From an uncultured Eubacteriales bacterium (GTDB taxonomy: Bacteria > Bacillota > Clostridia > Christensenellales > Pumilibacteraceae): a stretch of 14,517 nucleotides of DNA. Positions 1-7,332 of the stretch are shown piece after piece. Numbering within the stretch: the first letter of the stretch is position 1; each line of letters starts with the position of its first letter. The stretch spans positions 1-14,517 of the forward strand of contig USNB01000014.1 in NCBI GenBank assembly GCA_900555875.1, in the 5' to 3' direction. The notes beneath the pieces are model-generated. The model saw only the letters and a program-made list of their open reading frames with translations, made no database searches and had not been told where the DNA came from. The position numbers and the translations under genes are program-made.

Positions 1-1
1 G

Positions 2-718
2 GCCGTCAAGCTTATGGATATGGTCGGCGTGGATACCGCAAAGGAATATGCCGGGAGATTCGGTCTCGGGCTGACGGAACGTGACGGCGGATTATCTCTC
101 GCTTTAGGATCCAGTTTGCGCGGCGAGCGTCTGACGGATCTGGCAAGGGCATATTGCAAATTTGCGCGATGCGACGGCAGCGCCGTAAGCAAGGATACGG
201 CATATCTTATAAACAGCATGCTTTCGCGCTGCGCGGAAGCAGGCACTGCAAAAGCGCTTTCCGGCATCCCGGATGTGGCGGCGAAGACGGGCACGGTCGG
301 CACTGCGGATGGAAATACCGACGCCTATTGTATAGCATACGACCCTAAGTACGTCGTTGCCGCGTGGGTGGGCTCGGATGACGGCGGCCTTCCGGAAGGG
401 GTGACGGGCGGCGGACTGCCTGCGGAGATATGCGCGGAAATACTGAAAAGCCCCGCCTTGGATGGCGGAGCGTTTCGTCGTCCGGATACGGTCGTCAGCA
501 TAGAGATCGACGCGTCTGAGCTGAGATCGCATCATCGCGTCGTGCGCGCCGATTGCGACACGCCTCTCGGTGAGCGGATGCGCGCGGAATTCAGCGTTTA
601 CAATCTGCCCGGAAAACGCGTATGCCGTGATCTATCCGTGTGTGACGGGGATAATTTCCGCGTTGTCGACCGCTTCGTCGATGAGCGCGTCGTAATCGGT
701 TATCCTGCTTTCGCTTGA
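2..718 (+). CDS. Penicillin-binding protein, C-terminal part of transpeptidase domain (5' partial)
   Basis: The reading frame is open from the left edge (frame beginning at base 2), so the N-terminus, including any glycosyltransferase domain and the catalytic Ser-x-x-Lys, lies outside the window. The visible 238 residues contain the third penicillin-binding motif, Lys-Thr-Gly (KTGTVG, bases 284-301, fragment residues 95-100). It is preceded by a GLSLALGSS...DLARAYCKFA stretch typical of class A PBPs (PBP1a/1b type) and followed by the AAWVGSDDG strand. By family knowledge it cross-links peptidoglycan stem peptides outside the cytoplasmic membrane. After the KTG strand there is about 110 residues of tail with no recognisable PASTA repeat. 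The last 87 bases overlap the 3' end of thiI on the opposite strand, and no terminator hairpin is visible between the two genes. The transpeptidase call is firm; class A versus another high-molecular-weight PBP is inferred from the motif context only. Confidence 0.85.
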   Translation, partial: AVKLMDMVGVDTAKEYAGRFGLGLTERDGGLSLALGSSLRGERLTDLARAYCKFARCDGSAVSKDTAYLINSMLSRCAEAGTAKALSGIPDVAAKTGTVGTADGNTDAYCIAYDPKYVVAAWVGSDDGGLPEGVTGGGLPAEICAEILKSPALDGGAFRRPDTVVSIEIDASELRSHHRVVRADCDTPLGERMRAEFSVYNLPGKRVCRDLSVCDGDNFRVVDRFVDERVVIGYPAFA

Positions 719-1798
719 CTCGCTTCTGCGTATCGTAGGTTTTGTCGCAGGGCTTTCGGGAAGAAATACCGTACAGCAGTCTTCAAACGGCTTGATGGAC
801 GTGTCGTAAGTTCCTATGCGTTTCGAGATCTCAATGATCTCGCTTTTGTCGAAGCCTATCAGCGGACGGAACACGGGAAGATCTTTTATGACGGAATTAG
901 TGACGGTTATGCTCTCGAGCGTTTGGCTTGCGACCTGTCCGAGATCTTCCCCGTTTATGATACACCCGCATCCCGTTTTTTTTGCTATTTTTTCCGCTAT
1001 ACGCATCATTGCGCGGCGCACGAGCGTTATCATATAATTCGGTTCTGCGAATTTGTGTATGGCTTCCTGCACCTTTGTGAACGGGATCACGATAAGCTCC
1101 GTATCTCCGGTGTACTTATGAAGGATGTGCGCAAGCTCTATGACTTTTTCTTTCGCTTCGAGGCTCGTATACGGATATGACCAGAAATGAAGTTCGGTAA
1201 GGCGCAGCCCGCGTTTTGCCATCATGTAGGTGGAGACCGGGCTGTCTATGCCGCCCGAAAGCAGACTGAGTCCTTTTCCGGCGCTTCCTACGGGCATCCC
1301 GCCGGCACATAATATGCTTTCGCCGTATATGTATGCGGTCGTTCTGTCGCGCACATCTACATATATGGTACTCTCCGGTGAATGAAGATCGACGGACAGT
1401 CCGGGGTGGGCGTCCAGCAGCCTGCCGCCCGTTTCCGACGCAAGCATGACCGAGGTGTAAGGCAATGTCTTGTCCGCACGGTTGACGGTCACTCTGAACG
1501 TTCCGCTGCTCGGGGCTATGGCAAGAGCGGCCGACGCGATATCATCGATATCTGCGGACGTGCGCAGCCCGGGACTCAGACTGTACAGTCCGAATACGGT
1601 GCGCAGCCTTTCGATAAGTTCGTTTTCGTCATCTTCGGCGTAATCGCTTACGATATATCTTCCGTAGTGGAATTCTGTCCGGCATTCGCAGCCCTTGAGC
1701 TTTTCGAGTATGTTTTTCTTCAGGATGTTTTCGAAAAACATCCTGTTCTTGCCTTTTAAGTGTATCTCGCTGTATCTGAGTACGATCACTCTGTCCAT
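632..1798 (-). CDS. thiI: tRNA 4-thiouridine synthase (tRNA sulfurtransferase) ThiI
   Basis: This enzyme adenylates U8 of tRNA and inserts sulfur to make 4-thiouridine; in some bacteria it also feeds sulfur to thiamine thiazole synthesis. The 388-residue protein has a THUMP-type RNA-binding N-terminal half (about residues 60-165) followed by the PP-loop SGGIDSP at 181-187, which binds ATP. A Cys pair in FEDCCTVF (C341, C342) sits where the catalytic cysteine of the family lies. There is no C-terminal rhodanese domain, as is usual in Firmicutes, so sulfur must come from a cysteine desulfurase, and one is encoded 19 bases upstream. The start is ATG at 1798 with a GGGAG site six bases before it. 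The C-terminal tail (IDEAVDNAEIIPV) resembles clostridial ThiI tails, so the overlap of its last 28 codons and stop with the converging PBP gene looks genuine on this side. It appears to be the last gene of the ruvC-to-thiI run. Confidence 0.96.
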   Translation of the reverse strand: MDRVIVLRYSEIHLKGKNRMFFENILKKNILEKLKGCECRTEFHYGRYIVSDYAEDDENELIERLRTVFGLYSLSPGLRTSADIDDIASAALAIAPSSGTFRVTVNRADKTLPYTSVMLASETGGRLLDAHPGLSVDLHSPESTIYVDVRDRTTAYIYGESILCAGGMPVGSAGKGLSLLSGGIDSPVSTYMMAKRGLRLTELHFWSYPYTSLEAKEKVIELAHILHKYTGDTELIVIPFTKVQEAIHKFAEPNYMITLVRRAMMRIAEKIAKKTGCGCIINGEDLGQVASQTLESITVTNSVIKDLPVFRPLIGFDKSEIIEISKRIGTYDTSIKPFEDCCTVFLPESPATKPTIRRSESSESRITDYDALIDEAVDNAEIIPVTHG

Positions 1799-1817
1799 AT
1801 GTTTCTCCCTGGTGTCG

Positions 1818-2951
1818 CTATCTGCTCATTCTTCGCCGAAGATCGTTCGTTACTTCTTCGAGAGCTTCTGCGGCGATCAGCGCTTCCTCGACGGTATTGT
1901 CCGGGCAGAAACTGATACGTATGCTGCCTTCGGCAAAATCTTTGCTCACCCCCATCGAGCTCAGTACCCTGTTGGTTTTTATATGCGTGGAACATGCGGA
2001 TCCGAGCCCTATGAGTATGCCGCGATCTTCCATTCCGTGAGCTATGATCTCGCCTTTCAACCCTTTGAACGAAAGCGAGAGGATGTATCCCGAATCGGGA
2101 GCGGTGCCGTTGACGGAAACATCTTCTCTTCCTGAAAAGCGATCGGTAAATATACTGCGGAGCGCATGCGCATCGAAGCTTTTTGCGACGGCGGCATATT
2201 CATTTGCCGCAGTCGCGAAACTCATTATTCCGCACACATTCTCCGTTCCCGATCTTCTGCCGTTCTGTTGTCCTCCGCCCGCAATGAATGCGGGCAAGCT
2301 GAGACCTTTTTTTATGTAAAGCGCGCCTGTTCCTTTCGGTCCGCGTACTTTATGCGCGGATATCGAATAAAGATCCACGCCGAGTTTTTTTACGTTTACG
2401 GGTATTTTGCAGAAGGCCTGTACTCCGTCCGAATGTATGATCGCGGACGGCGATATTTTTCTGACAGCTTTTACTATGCCTGCGATGTCGTTCACTGCTC
2501 CCGTTTCGTTGGAACAGTGCATGATTGAAACGAATGCCGTGTTGCCGTCCGTCGCGGCTGCCACGTTTTCGGGGGTTATGTGTCCGCCTGTGTCTGGAGC
2601 GACGAAGCGCACGTCCGTTCCTTTGCTTTTAAGCCTGTTTGCGCATTCGTATACGGAAGCGTGCTCGGCGCCGCCGATCACGACATTTCCCTTTTTGTTT
2701 TTGATCCCGCATGCGAACGCGTGATTGTTGCTTTCGGACGCGCATGACGTGAATACGATCTCCCCGCTTTCCGCGCCTATGATATCGGCTATGGCTGAAG
2801 CCGCTGTGCTTATTGCTTTTCTTACCGCGAGCGCCGGCGCATATCCCGCCGACGGATTGAAATAGTCTTCGCCGGCATATTTGATCATTTCCCGGATAGC
2901 AGGCTCGGTTACCCGCGTAGTTGCGGCATTGTCGAGATAAATATATTTCAT
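1818..2951 (-). CDS. Cysteine desulfurase, NifS/IscS family, probable sulfur donor for ThiI
   Basis: A fold-type I PLP enzyme of 377 residues that converts cysteine to alanine and carries the sulfur as a protein persulfide. Visible features are the N-terminal YLDNAATT, the His that stacks on PLP (AEH, H97), D175 and Q178 in HSDGVQAF, and the PLP lysine K201 in SAHKVRGPKG. The mobile catalytic cysteine is C320 in GLGSACSTH. The loop around this cysteine has the longer GSACS form. It starts at ATG 2951, overlapping the tgt stop as ATGA, with GGAG eight bases upstream. Pairing with thiI (19 bases downstream) is the same arrangement as nifZ-thiI in Bacillus subtilis, where the desulfurase serves 4-thiouridine synthesis. 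From that context I infer the same partner here. No IscU-type scaffold gene is adjacent, which argues against a main role in Fe-S assembly. Confidence 0.95.
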   Translation of the reverse strand: MKYIYLDNAATTRVTEPAIREMIKYAGEDYFNPSAGYAPALAVRKAISTAASAIADIIGAESGEIVFTSCASESNNHAFACGIKNKKGNVVIGGAEHASVYECANRLKSKGTDVRFVAPDTGGHITPENVAAATDGNTAFVSIMHCSNETGAVNDIAGIVKAVRKISPSAIIHSDGVQAFCKIPVNVKKLGVDLYSISAHKVRGPKGTGALYIKKGLSLPAFIAGGGQQNGRRSGTENVCGIMSFATAANEYAAVAKSFDAHALRSIFTDRFSGREDVSVNGTAPDSGYILSLSFKGLKGEIIAHGMEDRGILIGLGSACSTHIKTNRVLSSMGVSKDFAEGSIRISFCPDNTVEEALIAAEALEEVTNDLRRRMSR

Positions 2952-4075
2952 GATACATACTCCGGACTTGCTGTGAATTCTTTGGCGAAGTCTCCGAATC
3001 TGTCCTGCATGATGGCTTCGCGGATCCGGCTCATCAGTCGTGCAAGATAGGTTATGTTATGCAGAGAAAGCATCCTTCCGCCGAGTATCTCGTCGCTCTG
3101 TACGAGATGGCGGAGATAAGCTTTGGAAAAGTTGCGGCAGCAATAGCAGTCGCAATTTTCATCGAGCGGAGAAAAATCTTCTCTGTATTTCAGATTACGA
3201 ATGTTTATTTTTCCTGCCGATGTGTATGCCGTACCGTTTCGCGCCGTGCGCGTCGGAAGTACGCAGTCGAACATGTCTATACCGCGGAGCACTCCTTCGA
3301 CAAGACAATCCGGGCTGCCCACGCCCATAAGGTATCTGGGCATGTTCTCGGGATATCCGGGACGAAGAACGTCAAGTACGTGGTACATCGTTTCCTTGTC
3401 TTCGCCGACGGATAATCCGCCTATCGCAATGCCGCATTTCGCATATTCTTTTGAGTGTTCGAGAGAGCGCAGTCGGAGATCGTCGAACATATTCCCCTGG
3501 ATTATGGGAAAAAGCATCTGGTCGTCGCGTGTGTGATGTTCGGCGCAGCGCCTGAGCCACCTTGCGGTAAGTTCCATCACGCGTTCGGATTCCTGTCTGG
3601 AGGTTCCCGCTTCGGAACAGACGTCGAATGCCATGATGATATCTGCTCCCAGCGCGTTCTCGATGTCTATAGCGCTTTCGGGCGAAAAGTGCTGCAGCGA
3701 ACCGTCTATATGCGAATTGAAATCCACGCCCTCTTCGGATATTTTTCTGAGCTTTGCAAGCGAAAATACCTGAAAACCGCCGCTGTCTGTCAGGATCGGT
3801 TTGTTCCAGCCCATGAATTTGTGCAGACCGCCAGCCTTTTTTATCAGCTCTTCGCCGGGGCGAAGATGAAGATGGTATGTGTTTGAAAGTATTATCTGTG
3901 CGCCCGAATTTTCCACTTCTTCCGGAGAAAGCGATTTGACGGTCGCTCTCGTTCCTACGGGCATGAATACGGGAGTGATTATCTTGCCGTGCGGCGTGGT
4001 AAGCTCGCCGACTCTCGCGCCTGACTGGGCGCATGTATGCAGTATTTTATAAGAAAATTTCATAAGAACAGGCAT
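2948..4075 (-). CDS. tgt: tRNA-guanine(34) transglycosylase Tgt
   Basis: Exchanges guanine 34 of GUN-anticodon tRNAs (Asp, Asn, His, Tyr) for the queuosine precursor preQ1 in a TIM-barrel active site. With the first ATG the protein has 375 residues. Key residues are D97 in LTDSGGFQVFSL (general acid/base) and the nucleophile D270 in MFDCVLPTRTARNG. The zinc site is C308, C310, C313 and H339 (CDCYCC...LSLHN). The start is uncertain: ATG 4075 has GGAGA three bases upstream (tight). ATG 4063 (MKFSYKILH) makes a classic ATGA overlap with the queA stop and better fits family length, but its nearest ribosome site is about 16 bases away. Its stop overlaps the next start, again ATGA. QueA, the next enzyme in the pathway, is encoded immediately upstream, so both steps that act on the tRNA are together. 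Confidence 0.96.
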   Translation of the reverse strand: MPVLMKFSYKILHTCAQSGARVGELTTPHGKIITPVFMPVGTRATVKSLSPEEVENSGAQIILSNTYHLHLRPGEELIKKAGGLHKFMGWNKPILTDSGGFQVFSLAKLRKISEEGVDFNSHIDGSLQHFSPESAIDIENALGADIIMAFDVCSEAGTSRQESERVMELTARWLRRCAEHHTRDDQMLFPIIQGNMFDDLRLRSLEHSKEYAKCGIAIGGLSVGEDKETMYHVLDVLRPGYPENMPRYLMGVGSPDCLVEGVLRGIDMFDCVLPTRTARNGTAYTSAGKINIRNLKYREDFSPLDENCDCYCCRNFSKAYLRHLVQSDEILGGRMLSLHNITYLARLMSRIREAIMQDRFGDFAKEFTASPEYVS

Positions 4076-5082
4076 GCGTCTCCGAAACTGAAAAATCTGT
4101 ATTTCTCTTTTACCGCTTCGCGGTATACCGCAAGCGTTTGCTCTCGTCCGCAGAATGCCGAAACGAGCATTATGAGCGTGGACTCGGGCAGATGAAAATT
4201 GGTCAGCAGCGCATCCACGGCTTTGAATTTATACGGCGGATAAATGAATATCTCGGTCTCACCATGTGACGGCTTGAACAGTCCGTCGTCTCCGACAGCG
4301 CTTTCAAGCACTCTGACAGACGTAGTACCCACACAAATTATGCGTTTTTTGTCGATTTTTGCTTTATTGAGCCGTTCGGCGGCTTCTGCGGATATTTCCC
4401 AGTGCTCGCTGTGCATTTTATGCGATTCCACATCGTCCGTCTGTACCGGACGAAATGTGCCGAGTCCGACGTGCAGAAGCACTTCTATCGTCTCTGTCCC
4501 GCGCTCTCTTATCTTGTCCAGCAGTTCGGGCGTGAAATGAAGCCCTGCCGTAGGTGCGGCGCATGACCCGTCGTGTTTGGCATATACCGTCTGATATCTC
4601 GATCTGTCTTTGAGTTTCTCATGTATGTACGGCGGAAGTGGCATCTGTCCTATTTTGTCCAGCGCGGCTTCAAAAGACCCCGTAAAAGAAAAACGCACGG
4701 TCTTTTCGCCCGCTTCGCCCGAAGCCAATATTTCGCACGTCAGCCCTTCGCCGAAATCGAATATATCGCCTGTGCGGGCTTTTCTCGCGGGCTTGCACAA
4801 CGTTTTCCAATCCGTCATATCTAGCCGCTTATGCAGAAGAAATTCAACGCGGCATCCCGTCATCCTGCCTACGCCGTATATTCGCGCAGGGATGACCTTG
4901 GTATCGTTCATTACGAGTACGTCGTTTTCGGTAAGGTATTCGGTGATATCGCGGAAGATGCGGTGCTCGATCTTCCCTGTTTTTCTGTCGTATACGAGCA
5001 GTCTCGAAGAGTCACGCGGCTCGGCGGGATGCTGAGCTATGAGTTCGGGAGGCAGATCGTAATAAAAATCGGTTGTTTTCAA
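4060..5082 (-). CDS. queA: S-adenosylmethionine:tRNA ribosyltransferase-isomerase QueA
   Basis: Transfers and isomerises the ribosyl group of SAM onto the preQ1 base in tRNA, giving epoxyqueuosine, the step after Tgt. The 340-residue protein is of usual family length and carries the N-terminal FYYDLPPELIAQHPAEPRD block, AAPTAGLHFT (175-184), HVGLGTFRPV (204-213), the GETEIFIYPPYKFKAVD segment, and LLTNFHLPEST (292-302). The start codon is TTG at 5082. It is supported by GAGG five bases upstream, and that ribosome site overlaps the ruvB stop codon, which implies translational coupling. No in-frame ATG lies near the conserved N-terminus. It follows ruvB by seven bases and is followed by tgt with an overlap. 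Confidence 0.97.
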   Translation of the reverse strand: MKTTDFYYDLPPELIAQHPAEPRDSSRLLVYDRKTGKIEHRIFRDITEYLTENDVLVMNDTKVIPARIYGVGRMTGCRVEFLLHKRLDMTDWKTLCKPARKARTGDIFDFGEGLTCEILASGEAGEKTVRFSFTGSFEAALDKIGQMPLPPYIHEKLKDRSRYQTVYAKHDGSCAAPTAGLHFTPELLDKIRERGTETIEVLLHVGLGTFRPVQTDDVESHKMHSEHWEISAEAAERLNKAKIDKKRIICVGTTSVRVLESAVGDDGLFKPSHGETEIFIYPPYKFKAVDALLTNFHLPESTLIMLVSAFCGREQTLAVYREAVKEKYRFFSFGDACLFL

Positions 5083-5087
5083 TATTA

Positions 5088-5091
5088 CCTC
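5088..5091 (-). promoter_or_regulatory. queA: Ribosome binding site that fixes the TTG start of queA
   Basis: On the minus strand GAGG stands five bases before the TTG at 5082-5080. The first two bases of this site are the last two bases of the ruvB TGA stop, so ribosomes ending ruvB are placed on the queA start. Confidence 0.7.
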
Positions 5092-6103
5092 ACTTTTCTT
5101 CGGGCGGATTCAGTCCGAGATGCTCATATGCGAGAGGCATTGCCATTCGCCCGCGCGGTGTGCGCGATATGAAACCGAGCTGTATCAGATACGGTTCGAT
5201 AACGTCTTCTATCGTTCCCGGATCTTCGTTCGTGGCGGCGGACAGCGTGTCCAGCCCTACCGGACGGCCTTTGAATTTTACGGTAAGCGCTTCGAGTACG
5301 GTGCGGTCGTTTTCGTCGAGACCGAGTTTATCCACGCCGATCATGTCCAGCGCTTTATCCGTTATATCCAGCGTGATCCTGCCGTCGCCAAGCACTTGAG
5401 CAAAATCGCGCACTCGCTTTAACATACGGTTTGCTATACGGGGCGTTCCTCTGGAGCGTACGGCGAGTTCTTCGCATGCGTCGTCATTTATTTCTACTCG
5501 CAGTATGCCGGCGGATCGGCGGATTATAGTGGAAAGCTCCTCTTTCGAGTACATCTCTAATCGGCATATGACGCCGAATCTGTCTCTCATCGGACCGGTC
5601 AGCATCCCCGTTCTCGTTGTCGCGCCGACCAGCGTGAAACGGTTTATCGGGAGTTTTATCGTGCGGGCGCCCGGTCCCTTTCCCTGTACTATATCGAGAG
5701 TGAAATCTTCCATGGCGGAGTAAAGCGCTTCTTCAACGGTTTTGTTTATGCGATGTATTTCGTCAATGAACAGAATATCGCCCTCTTCTATGCCTGTAAG
5801 AATACTCACTATATCGAGCATGGATGATAGTGCGGGACCGCTGACTACTTTGATATCGGCGCCCATTTCATTTGCTATGATATGCGCGACGGTCGTCTTG
5901 CCGAGCCCGGGAGGGCCGTATAACAGAACGTGATCGAGACATTCTCCGCGTCCGCGTGCGGCGTCGATATATACGGACAGATTCTTTTTTACTTTTTCCT
6001 GCCCTATATATTCGGACAGCGTCTTTGGACGCAGCGTAAGGTCGAGTTCGCTGTCAAGCTGTATTTTTGTACTGGTGATGAATCTTTCTCCGTCCATTGT
6101 CAT
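5090..6103 (-). CDS. ruvB: Holliday junction branch migration ATPase RuvB
   Basis: The hexameric AAA+ motor that drives branch migration of Holliday junctions together with RuvA. The 337-residue protein has Walker A GPPGLGKT (63-70), Walker B with DEIH (114-117), the sensor/arginine-finger region with ATTRTG (161-166) and RDRFG, and RSRGTPRIANR in the lid domain. A C-terminal winged-helix region (about 255-330) containing the characteristic GFISRTPRGRMA follows. The ATG at 6103 overlaps the ruvA TGA (ATGA). A second ATG two codons later is equally possible. The ribosome site is weak (GGCGGT, four bases upstream), consistent with translation by coupling to ruvA. Confidence 0.98.
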   Translation of the reverse strand: MTMDGERFITSTKIQLDSELDLTLRPKTLSEYIGQEKVKKNLSVYIDAARGRGECLDHVLLYGPPGLGKTTVAHIIANEMGADIKVVSGPALSSMLDIVSILTGIEEGDILFIDEIHRINKTVEEALYSAMEDFTLDIVQGKGPGARTIKLPINRFTLVGATTRTGMLTGPMRDRFGVICRLEMYSKEELSTIIRRSAGILRVEINDDACEELAVRSRGTPRIANRMLKRVRDFAQVLGDGRITLDITDKALDMIGVDKLGLDENDRTVLEALTVKFKGRPVGLDTLSAATNEDPGTIEDVIEPYLIQLGFISRTPRGRMAMPLAYEHLGLNPPEEK

Positions 6104-6678
6104 TTACCGCCGATCGCTTTGTGTACCGTCTGATTGACGGTCATTCCGTCTTTGTATATCGCAGTTACAGCGCTTTCCGCTGCATCCGGCTTGTATCCGA
6201 GCGCGATGAGGACCTCTGCCGCTTCTTTTGCGACTCCTTTAAGATCGGTGCGCTCCGGAATAGCGGCGGCAGTATATTCCGCACTCATTTTATCTTTCAG
6301 TTCTACGATTATGCGTTCCGCTGTTTTTTTACCCACGCCTTTTATCGAACTGAGCGCCGCGGCATTGCCGGATGCGATACAGACGCCGAGGTCCTTCGGC
6401 GGCATTCCTCCGAGTATCGCGAGTGCGAGTTTCGGCCCGATCCCGCTGATGCTTATCAGCTTCAGAAATACCGATCTTTCGTCGCGCGACGAAAAGCCGA
6501 AAAGTCCGATCCCGTCTTCCCTTACCGACATGTACGTATACAGCGTGGTGTCAGCGCCGGGTTTTGTTCCGGAAGCGGTATACGAAGATACGGCGACCTC
6601 GTATCCGATGCCGCCCGCTTCGATCACAAGCGTGTTTTCGCTTGCCTCCGTTATCCTTCCCTTTATGTATGCGTACAT
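6100..6678 (-). CDS. ruvA: Holliday junction recognition protein RuvA
   Basis: Tetrameric protein that holds the four-way junction open and loads RuvB. The open frame extends further upstream over the ruvC coding region, but the family N-terminus (MYAYIKGRI) and an AGAGAGG ribosome site nine bases upstream place the start at ATG 6678. This gives 192 residues, near the usual length. There is an OB-fold N-terminal domain (about 1-62). Two helix-hairpin-helix motifs follow, LISISGIGPKLALAIL (74-89) and SSIKGVGKKTAERI (110-123). A small C-terminal domain that contacts RuvB (about 145-192, ALGYKPDAAESAV) completes it. It begins one base after the ruvC stop and overlaps ruvB by four bases. Confidence 0.97.
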   Translation of the reverse strand: MYAYIKGRITEASENTLVIEAGGIGYEVAVSSYTASGTKPGADTTLYTYMSVREDGIGLFGFSSRDERSVFLKLISISGIGPKLALAILGGMPPKDLGVCIASGNAAALSSIKGVGKKTAERIIVELKDKMSAEYTAAAIPERTDLKGVAKEAAEVLIALGYKPDAAESAVTAIYKDGMTVNQTVHKAIGGK

Positions 6679-6679
6679 C

Positions 6680-7171
6680 TTATTTGACCTCTCTCTCGCT
6701 CGCTCCCGACATGTTGGCATGACATATCGCCGCGGCAAGCGCGTCCGCCGCATCGTCCGGTTTAGGAACCGAGGCAAGACGCAGCACCATTTTTACCATG
6801 TATTGCATCTGGTGTTTGTCCGCTCTGCCGTTGCCGGTAAGCGCCTGCTTTATCTGGAGCGGAGTATATTCGTAAAGTTTTCCGCATTTTTTTACCGCAT
6901 TCAGAAGGATGACACCTCTCGCATGCGCGACCTTTATTCCCGTCGTGATGTTTGTATTGAAAAACAGTTCTTCCACGGATACGCAGTCGGGATGAAATTT
7001 GTTCATTATCGAAGTCATCGCCTCGTCTATCATTGCGAGGCGCACGGCGATCATTTCGTCGGGCGGAGTTTTTATCACGCCGTAATCCATTGCGGCGAGT
7101 CCTCTCGCGCTTTTTTCTATGACTCCGAAGCCTATTGTGGCATATCCCGGATCTATACCCAAAATTATCAA
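6680..7171 (-). CDS. ruvC: Holliday junction endonuclease RuvC (crossover resolvase)
   Basis: Dimeric, Mg-dependent RNase H-fold nuclease that cuts Holliday junctions after RuvAB migration. The four catalytic acids are visible: Asp in LGIDPGYATIG, Glu in SVEELFF, and the two Asp of DAAD in KPDDAADALAAAICH. The start is not ATG. The frame can begin at TTG 7183, which has no ribosome site upstream, or at TTG 7171. The second has GGAG six bases before it and gives MIILGIDPG, matching the family N-terminus (M-R-I-L-G-I-D-P-G type), so I chose it (163 residues). It is the first gene of the ruvC-to-thiI run and lies back to back with argG; its promoter must lie in or near 7172-7332. The catalytic set is complete and I see nothing unusual beyond the start codon. 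Confidence 0.95.
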   Translation of the reverse strand: MIILGIDPGYATIGFGVIEKSARGLAAMDYGVIKTPPDEMIAVRLAMIDEAMTSIMNKFHPDCVSVEELFFNTNITTGIKVAHARGVILLNAVKKCGKLYEYTPLQIKQALTGNGRADKHQMQYMVKMVLRLASVPKPDDAADALAAAICHANMSGASEREVK

Positions 7172-7177
7172 AACGCG

Positions 7178-7181
7178 CTCC
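7178..7181 (-). promoter_or_regulatory. ruvC: Ribosome binding site that decides the ruvC TTG start
   Basis: GGAG on the minus strand, followed by six bases and then TTG at 7171-7169. The earlier in-frame TTG (7183) overlaps this site and has no purine-rich site of its own. Confidence 0.6.
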
Positions 7182-7208
7182 AAACAGTTGATTATTTATG
7201 CAATACGT

Positions 7209-7222
7209 AGTATAATTATACT
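7209..7222. repeat. Perfect 14-base palindrome containing TATAAT on both strands
   Basis: AGTATAATTATACT reads the same on both strands. It could be an operator, or simply overlapping -10 elements for divergent promoters. It is 37 bases upstream of the ruvC start chosen here and about 110 bases upstream of argG. Confidence 0.6.
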
Positions 7223-7223
7223 C

Positions 7224-7250
7224 GGTCGTCGGGAGCGGCGGGAGCCGACC
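7224..7250. repeat. GC-rich direct repeat and short inverted repeat upstream of argG
   Basis: CGGGAGC occurs twice, nine bases apart (7230-7236 and 7239-7245). Outer arms GGTCG (7224-7228) and CGACC (7246-7250), or alternatively GTCGG (7228-7232) and CCGAC (7245-7249), can pair. There is no T-run on either side, so it is not a standard terminator. A regulator site is possible but not shown. Confidence 0.45.
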
Positions 7251-7252
7251 CG

Positions 7253-7281
7253 TTCAAGCTCTCCGTTCACCGTAATATAAT
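7253..7281 (+). promoter_or_regulatory. Candidate promoter of argGH
   Basis: A perfect TATAAT at 7276-7281 lies 17 bases after TTCAAG (7253-7258), a weak -35. A second overlapping TATAAT is at 7281-7286. This would start transcription near 7288-7293 and leave a leader of roughly 40-45 bases before argG, too short for a T-box or a large riboswitch. Confidence 0.45.
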
Positions 7282-7332
7282 ATAATAAAACGCAACGAAA
7301 AGTCAAGTGAATGACATTTGAAAGGAGTGCAT

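Larger units (their letters stand above)
7184..7332. promoter_or_regulatory. Divergent control region between ruvC and argG
   Basis: This 149-base stretch separates two divergent transcription units and must carry promoters for both. It holds a 14-base palindrome (7209-7222), a GC-rich repeat/hairpin (7224-7250), a candidate argG promoter (7253-7281) and the argG ribosome site. On the minus strand a TATAAT lies within the palindrome (7219-7214), but I found no good -35 at the right distance for ruvC. A TGAAT at 7308-7312 followed by a poor inverted partner is too weak to call an arginine-repressor box. Confidence 0.6.

Noticed and set aside
6679..6777. Longer RuvA beginning up to 33 codons upstream
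   Set aside because: The extension is arginine-rich, lies inside ruvC coding sequence, and the family N-terminus plus a ribosome site place the start at 6678.
6134..7210. A 358-codon plus-strand frame opposite ruvA and ruvC
   Set aside because: Both ruvA and ruvC are complete on the minus strand; the product looks like low-complexity shadow translation and has no family signature.
7308..7321. Possible arginine repressor (ArgR) box before argG
   Set aside because: Only the left half (TGAAT) fits; the right half matches three of five bases, and the site runs up to the ribosome binding site. Too weak to call.
7184..7332. A T-box or riboswitch controlling argGH
   Set aside because: The inferred leader is only about 40 bases and has no T-box sequence or terminator/antiterminator pair.
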